DNA of 7,207 bases from Candidatus Hodarchaeota archaeon (GTDB lineage Archaea; Asgardarchaeota; Heimdallarchaeia; Hodarchaeales; YT1-039). How positions within the stretch are numbered: position 1 is the first letter of the stretch; every line of letters starts with the position of its first letter. The stretch spans positions 1 through 7,207 of the forward strand of contig JAEOTF010000159.1 of NCBI GenBank assembly GCA_016840025.1. The letters are read 5' to 3'. The notes beneath the pieces are model-generated. The model searched no databases. It had not been told where the DNA came from and worked only from the letters and a program-made list of their open reading frames with translations. A program made the position numbers and the translations under genes. Below are positions 5,110 to 7,207 of the stretch, piece by piece.

Positions 5110-5778
5110 TTTATTAGTATATTTTGTATCTAAGATCTCTTTCAAGGGCAAAATAATTCGATAGAGAATATAGGGTCTTTCTTTTTCATCTTCCGTATCC
5201 ATCTCATCAAACAATTTTTCTAATTTCTGATCAAATTCTTCTAATTCCTTTTCAAAGAGTCTATATCTTTCCTCAGTGAATAATTGGATACGAAAGTCGA
5301 AAGAGAGCTCATCCATGAATTCCCTGAACATATCAAAAGAACCACTTTTCGCTATTTTTTTTTCAAGATAATCAACTGCAAGTGAAATTGACTTCTGTGT
5401 AAAAAATGTCGCAGTTCGAATTAATCCAGAAAAAAAACTGGAAAACTCTTCAGGGGGGGGAATATACTGATCATCAATATCCTCAGAATAATATAATCCA
5501 CGTCCTGCTTTTTCCTCATTGACCCTATAATATTTTGTTTTCTTACCTGCTTTTGTCCCTTCTTCTACTATTCCTATAGCCATCAACTGCTGTATGTGAT
5601 GATGTATTGTTGATTTACTTTTCGAAAGAAGTTCACTCAGCCTTTCCAAGGTTAATTCATGAAAAATTACTATATATAGGAAAATAGAAGCTCTTATTTC
5701 ATTGCTTAATACTTTCATTATCTTTAAAGGGTCTTCATTTTCAGGTTTGTTCAGCATTGTATCGCTTTGCTTACTCAT
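5107..5778 (-). CDS. ArsR-like winged-helix transcriptional regulator with helical C-terminal domain
   Basis: A 223-residue protein. Residues 18-87 form an ArsR-type winged helix: LKIMKVLSNEIRASIFLYI, then LTLERLSELLSKSKSTIHHHIQQLMAIGIVEEG with recognition helix about 54-66, and a wing TKAGKKTKYYRVNEE. It has no cysteines, so it is not a classical thiol metal sensor. After a proline linker (IPPPEE, 106-111) comes a long helical domain (about 112-223) rich in Glu, Lys and aromatic residues, probably for dimerisation or effector binding. It is longer than typical ArsR proteins (about 100-120 aa). It is first in an operon with the RHH gene and divergent from the OPT transporter, which makes control of the transporter and of itself likely. 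A run of eight C on the coding strand encodes the Pro linker. The start is supported by a TATA box centred about 36 nt upstream; there is no clear Shine-Dalgarno. Confidence 0.85.
   Translation of the reverse strand: MSKQSDTMLNKPENEDPLKIMKVLSNEIRASIFLYIVIFHELTLERLSELLSKSKSTIHHHIQQLMAIGIVEEGTKAGKKTKYYRVNEEKAGRGLYYSEDIDDQYIPPPEEFSSFFSGLIRTATFFTQKSISLAVDYLEKKIAKSGSFDMFREFMDELSFDFRIQLFTEERYRLFEKELEEFDQKLEKLFDEMDTEDEKERPYILYRIILPLKEILDTKYTNK
5430..5460 (-). repeat. Paired 8-nt homopolymer tracts inside the regulator gene
   Basis: Plus-strand G8 at 5453-5460 and A8 at 5430-5437 are 15 bp apart within the regulator coding sequence, just after the winged helix. G8 encodes the IPPP linker (Pro107-109). 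On the coding strand, adding one C creates an immediate TGA, and losing one C leads to TAA about ten codons later. Either change would leave only the DNA-binding domain. Confidence 0.7.
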
Positions 5779-5788
5779 CGCTACTCAG

Positions 5789-5796
5789 ATATTCTA
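5789..5796. promoter_or_regulatory. Half-site related to the divergent operators
   Basis: ATATTCTA, the right half of the palindromes centred at 5845.5 and 5908.5, recurs here 11-18 bp upstream of the regulator start codon, next to its predicted transcription start. Only 9 of 16 bases match the full palindrome, so binding is uncertain. Confidence 0.3.
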
Positions 5797-5810
5797 TTTC
5801 AATCCTTGTT

Positions 5811-5826
5811 CTTATAATTTTCGAAA
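5811..5826 (-). promoter_or_regulatory. Regulator promoter: TTTCGAAA plus TATA box
   Basis: On the minus strand TTTCGAAA (5826-5819) is followed directly by ATTATAAG (5818-5811), centred about 36 nt before the regulator ATG. TTTCGAAA occupies the BRE position. The same arrangement, facing outwards, occurs in front of the transporter. Confidence 0.5.
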
Positions 5827-5837
5827 TTTAAGTACTT

Positions 5838-5853
5838 TTTATAATATTCTATA
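5838..5853. promoter_or_regulatory. Central near-palindromic operator (site 1)
   Basis: TTTATAATATTCTATA matches the perfect palindrome at 5901-5916 at 14 of 16 bases. Its centre (5845.5) is exactly midway between the two TTTCGAAA boxes and 63 bp, six helical turns, from site 2. Predicted to bind a dimeric regulator, most simply the product of the adjacent winged-helix or RHH gene. Confidence 0.5.
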
Positions 5854-5864
5854 AACCACAACCA

Positions 5865-5882
5865 TTTCGAAAAATTTATATA
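5865..5882 (+). promoter_or_regulatory. OPT transporter promoter: TTTCGAAA plus TATA box
   Basis: TTTCGAAA (5865-5872), two A, then TTTATATA (5875-5882) give a strong archaeal BRE/TATA match. This predicts initiation near 5904 and a leader of about 50 nt before the ATG at 5955. Confidence 0.6.
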
Positions 5883-5900
5883 TTCGATAACTAACAATTA

Positions 5901-5916
5901 TTTAGAATATTCTAAA
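5901..5916. promoter_or_regulatory. Perfect 16-bp palindromic operator at the transporter start (site 2)
   Basis: TTTAGAATATTCTAAA is a perfect inverted repeat covering the predicted transcription start of the OPT gene. A protein bound here would be expected to block initiation or early elongation. It is related to site 1. Confidence 0.55.
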
Positions 5917-5954
5917 GAATGCAATAATATCTAATATTACTGGATTGATATCGT

Positions 5955-7207
5955 ATGAGTGTTATTGAAGTTGATTCTTCTCAAATAGCTTTTAAAAAAC
6001 CCTTTGAAGAAGAAATACATCCAACCAAGGATAGAATTCAGAAAAAAGTTGTTATTTTTTCTGTTTTGACAGGTTTAATATTGAACTGGATATCCCTCTA
6101 CCTTACTATTACACTGGGCTTCCTGTCACTTGGTATTTCAGTGTTTTTTGTTCTGCTTTTAGCAAAGTTATTCTTTAGAAATGATGCAAATAATAAGAAT
6201 TTAGCAGTTGTTGCAATTTCTTATGGCGGAGTAGCTGCAGCTGAAGCCTCAATAGGTCTATTATTACTTATATGGCTTTCTCAAAACGCTTCAATATTTG
6301 GTTTATCTGGAGAAATGCCATCATGGTTAATTCCGTCTTCTGATGTAATAACAAATAGAATTATATTTTCTAAAGAATGGTTAATACCGATAGCAGTTCA
6401 TTATTTCATTATGCTTGTACCAGGTATCGCAGGGATCATCTTCGGACTGTACATAAAGGATCGATATATTCATGATGATGAAAAATATCCATTTCCAACT
6501 GTAGTACAAGCGAATGAGATGCTAGATGTTTTAGTAACAAATCAAGCGTCAAAAATAGCCCTTTTCCGAAAATTTCTCATATTTGGATTTGTAATTGGAT
6601 TATTTTCTCTTATTATTCCCGTAATTGATATTAGTCAACCCCAGAATGGCTGGATTTTAGGTTTAAACATAGGCGTGGTTGGTATTGCTCTATTCGCTGT
6701 CGGATTTATTATTAATAAGCCTAAAATTAGTATAACTGCAGCACTCTCCTCTTTTGTATGCTATGTAATTCTAGCGCCATTTTTGGTTAAAAATTCATAT
6801 CTAAGCCCACTAAAAAGTGGAATGGTAGGAGCAGGTTATTATGATTTTTACACATTTGCATTACAAACCGTTTATCTGAGTTTTCTTATAGGGTTTCTTC
6901 TGTCATCAGTCATTCTTGTTCCAATTGTCTGGGGTCTTGCCAAAAACGTACTAAAAATAGGTAAAAATGATGAAAAGCATACTTCTGGAGAAACAACTAG
7001 AAATGATGAAGAAAAACTTGTTGAATCTATTAAAAATGCTGAAAACAAAAAAACAAGGTTTAACATACGCAGGAATCAGGTTGTCTTTCTTATTACACTC
7101 TCTCTAATTTATTTGATGTGTGTAATTTTTATTTATATTTCAGGTGTTTTAGGCACAGACCATTTAGTAATATCATTAGTAGTATTTTGGATTCTTATCA
7201 TCGGGAC
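5955..7207 (+). CDS. OPT-family membrane transporter, 3' end beyond the window
   Basis: An ATG at 5955 opens a frame without stops to the window end: 417 codons, incomplete. After a hydrophilic N-terminus (1-31) there are many hydrophobic segments, about 32-50, 56-74, 81-104, 145-167, 203-224, 230-252, 257-275, 305-330 and 376-395. Most of a large hydrophilic loop (about 337-373, rich in Lys, Glu and Asn) precedes the last one. The motif YPFPTVVQANEML (178-190) corresponds to the conserved PFP..-type cytoplasmic motif of oligopeptide transporter (OPT) family proteins. The helix pair near the start and the Gly-rich SYGGVAAAEASIG (88-100) also fit. Family members move oligopeptides or metal chelates such as siderophores with protons; the substrate here is unknown. 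A weak Shine-Dalgarno (GGATTGAT) precedes the start. It is divergent from the regulator operon and has two operator-like palindromes upstream. Confidence 0.85.
   Translation, partial: MSVIEVDSSQIAFKKPFEEEIHPTKDRIQKKVVIFSVLTGLILNWISLYLTITLGFLSLGISVFFVLLLAKLFFRNDANNKNLAVVAISYGGVAAAEASIGLLLLIWLSQNASIFGLSGEMPSWLIPSSDVITNRIIFSKEWLIPIAVHYFIMLVPGIAGIIFGLYIKDRYIHDDEKYPFPTVVQANEMLDVLVTNQASKIALFRKFLIFGFVIGLFSLIIPVIDISQPQNGWILGLNIGVVGIALFAVGFIINKPKISITAALSSFVCYVILAPFLVKNSYLSPLKSGMVGAGYYDFYTFALQTVYLSFLIGFLLSSVILVPIVWGLAKNVLKIGKNDEKHTSGETTRNDEEKLVESIKNAENKKTRFNIRRNQVVFLITLSLIYLMCVIFIYISGVLGTDHLVISLVVFWILIIG

Noticed and set aside
5830..5837. AAGTACTT palindrome in the divergent intergenic region
   Set aside because: Only 8 bp, occurs once, and is not placed symmetrically like the other elements, so it was not called as an operator.
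5917..5954. Possible riboswitch in the transporter leader
   Set aside because: The predicted leader is only about 50 nt and AT-rich, with no conserved core or stable stems visible.
6872..7066. 64-codon minus-strand frame within the OPT transporter
   Set aside because: Its hydrophobic, Ser/Phe-rich sequence is the complement of transporter codons; the plus-strand frame continues through it with family motifs.
1..7207. tRNA, rRNA, CRISPR array, insertion sequence or integrase site
   Set aside because: No cloverleaf with a GTTCRA arm, no spaced direct repeats, no transposase-like frame and no terminal inverted repeats were found by eye.

Overview
The window looks like archaeal chromosomal DNA, AT-rich and gene-dense. 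The case for archaea is the promoter type: recognisable TATA boxes (several with purine-rich BRE-like flanks) sit about 30-46 nt before most starts, and no bacterial -35/-10 pairs stand out. A DUF2769-like cysteine protein, a family I associate mainly with methanogens and other archaea, and a signal-peptide/C-terminal-anchor surface protein fit this. An Asgard or related lineage is possible, but the sequence alone does not settle it.

Left part (1-2648): the first 26 codons of a gene reading off the left edge on the minus strand (1-80), then a plus-strand pair. The pair is an atypical short-chain dehydrogenase/reductase (233-1021) lacking the usual catalytic Tyr/Lys, and a fused beta-alpha iron-sulfur L-serine dehydratase (1095-2648) with an intact CX41CX10C cluster motif. 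They are 73 bp apart, with a small inverted repeat and a good Shine-Dalgarno in the gap, and are probably co-transcribed.

Middle (2649-4619): a small helical-repeat protein on the minus strand (start best placed at 3238), a decayed copy of a ribbon-helix-helix (RHH) gene (about 3341-3472, minus), a secreted and membrane-anchored surface protein (3558-4166, plus), and a DUF2769-like eight-cysteine protein (4199-4522, minus).

Right part (4620-7207): a two-gene minus-strand operon, winged-helix regulator (5107-5778) then an RHH protein with three solenoid-like repeats (4620-5093), is divergent from an OPT-family membrane transporter (5955 to beyond the right edge). The 176-bp divergent intergenic region is strikingly ordered. 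Two copies of TTTCGAAA, each abutting a TATA box facing outwards, are placed exactly symmetrically around a near-palindrome. A second, perfect 16-bp palindrome of the same sequence type lies 63 bp away at the predicted transporter transcription start. This looks like a local regulatory module in which the winged-helix protein, the RHH protein, or both control the transporter and themselves.

Most notable items: the symmetric divergent operator/promoter array, the paralogous RHH remnant about 1.2 kb from its intact relative, the RHH-plus-repeat architecture, and a C8 tract just after the DNA-binding domain of the regulator, where a one-base change in either direction would truncate it. No RNA gene, CRISPR array, insertion sequence or replication origin was seen.
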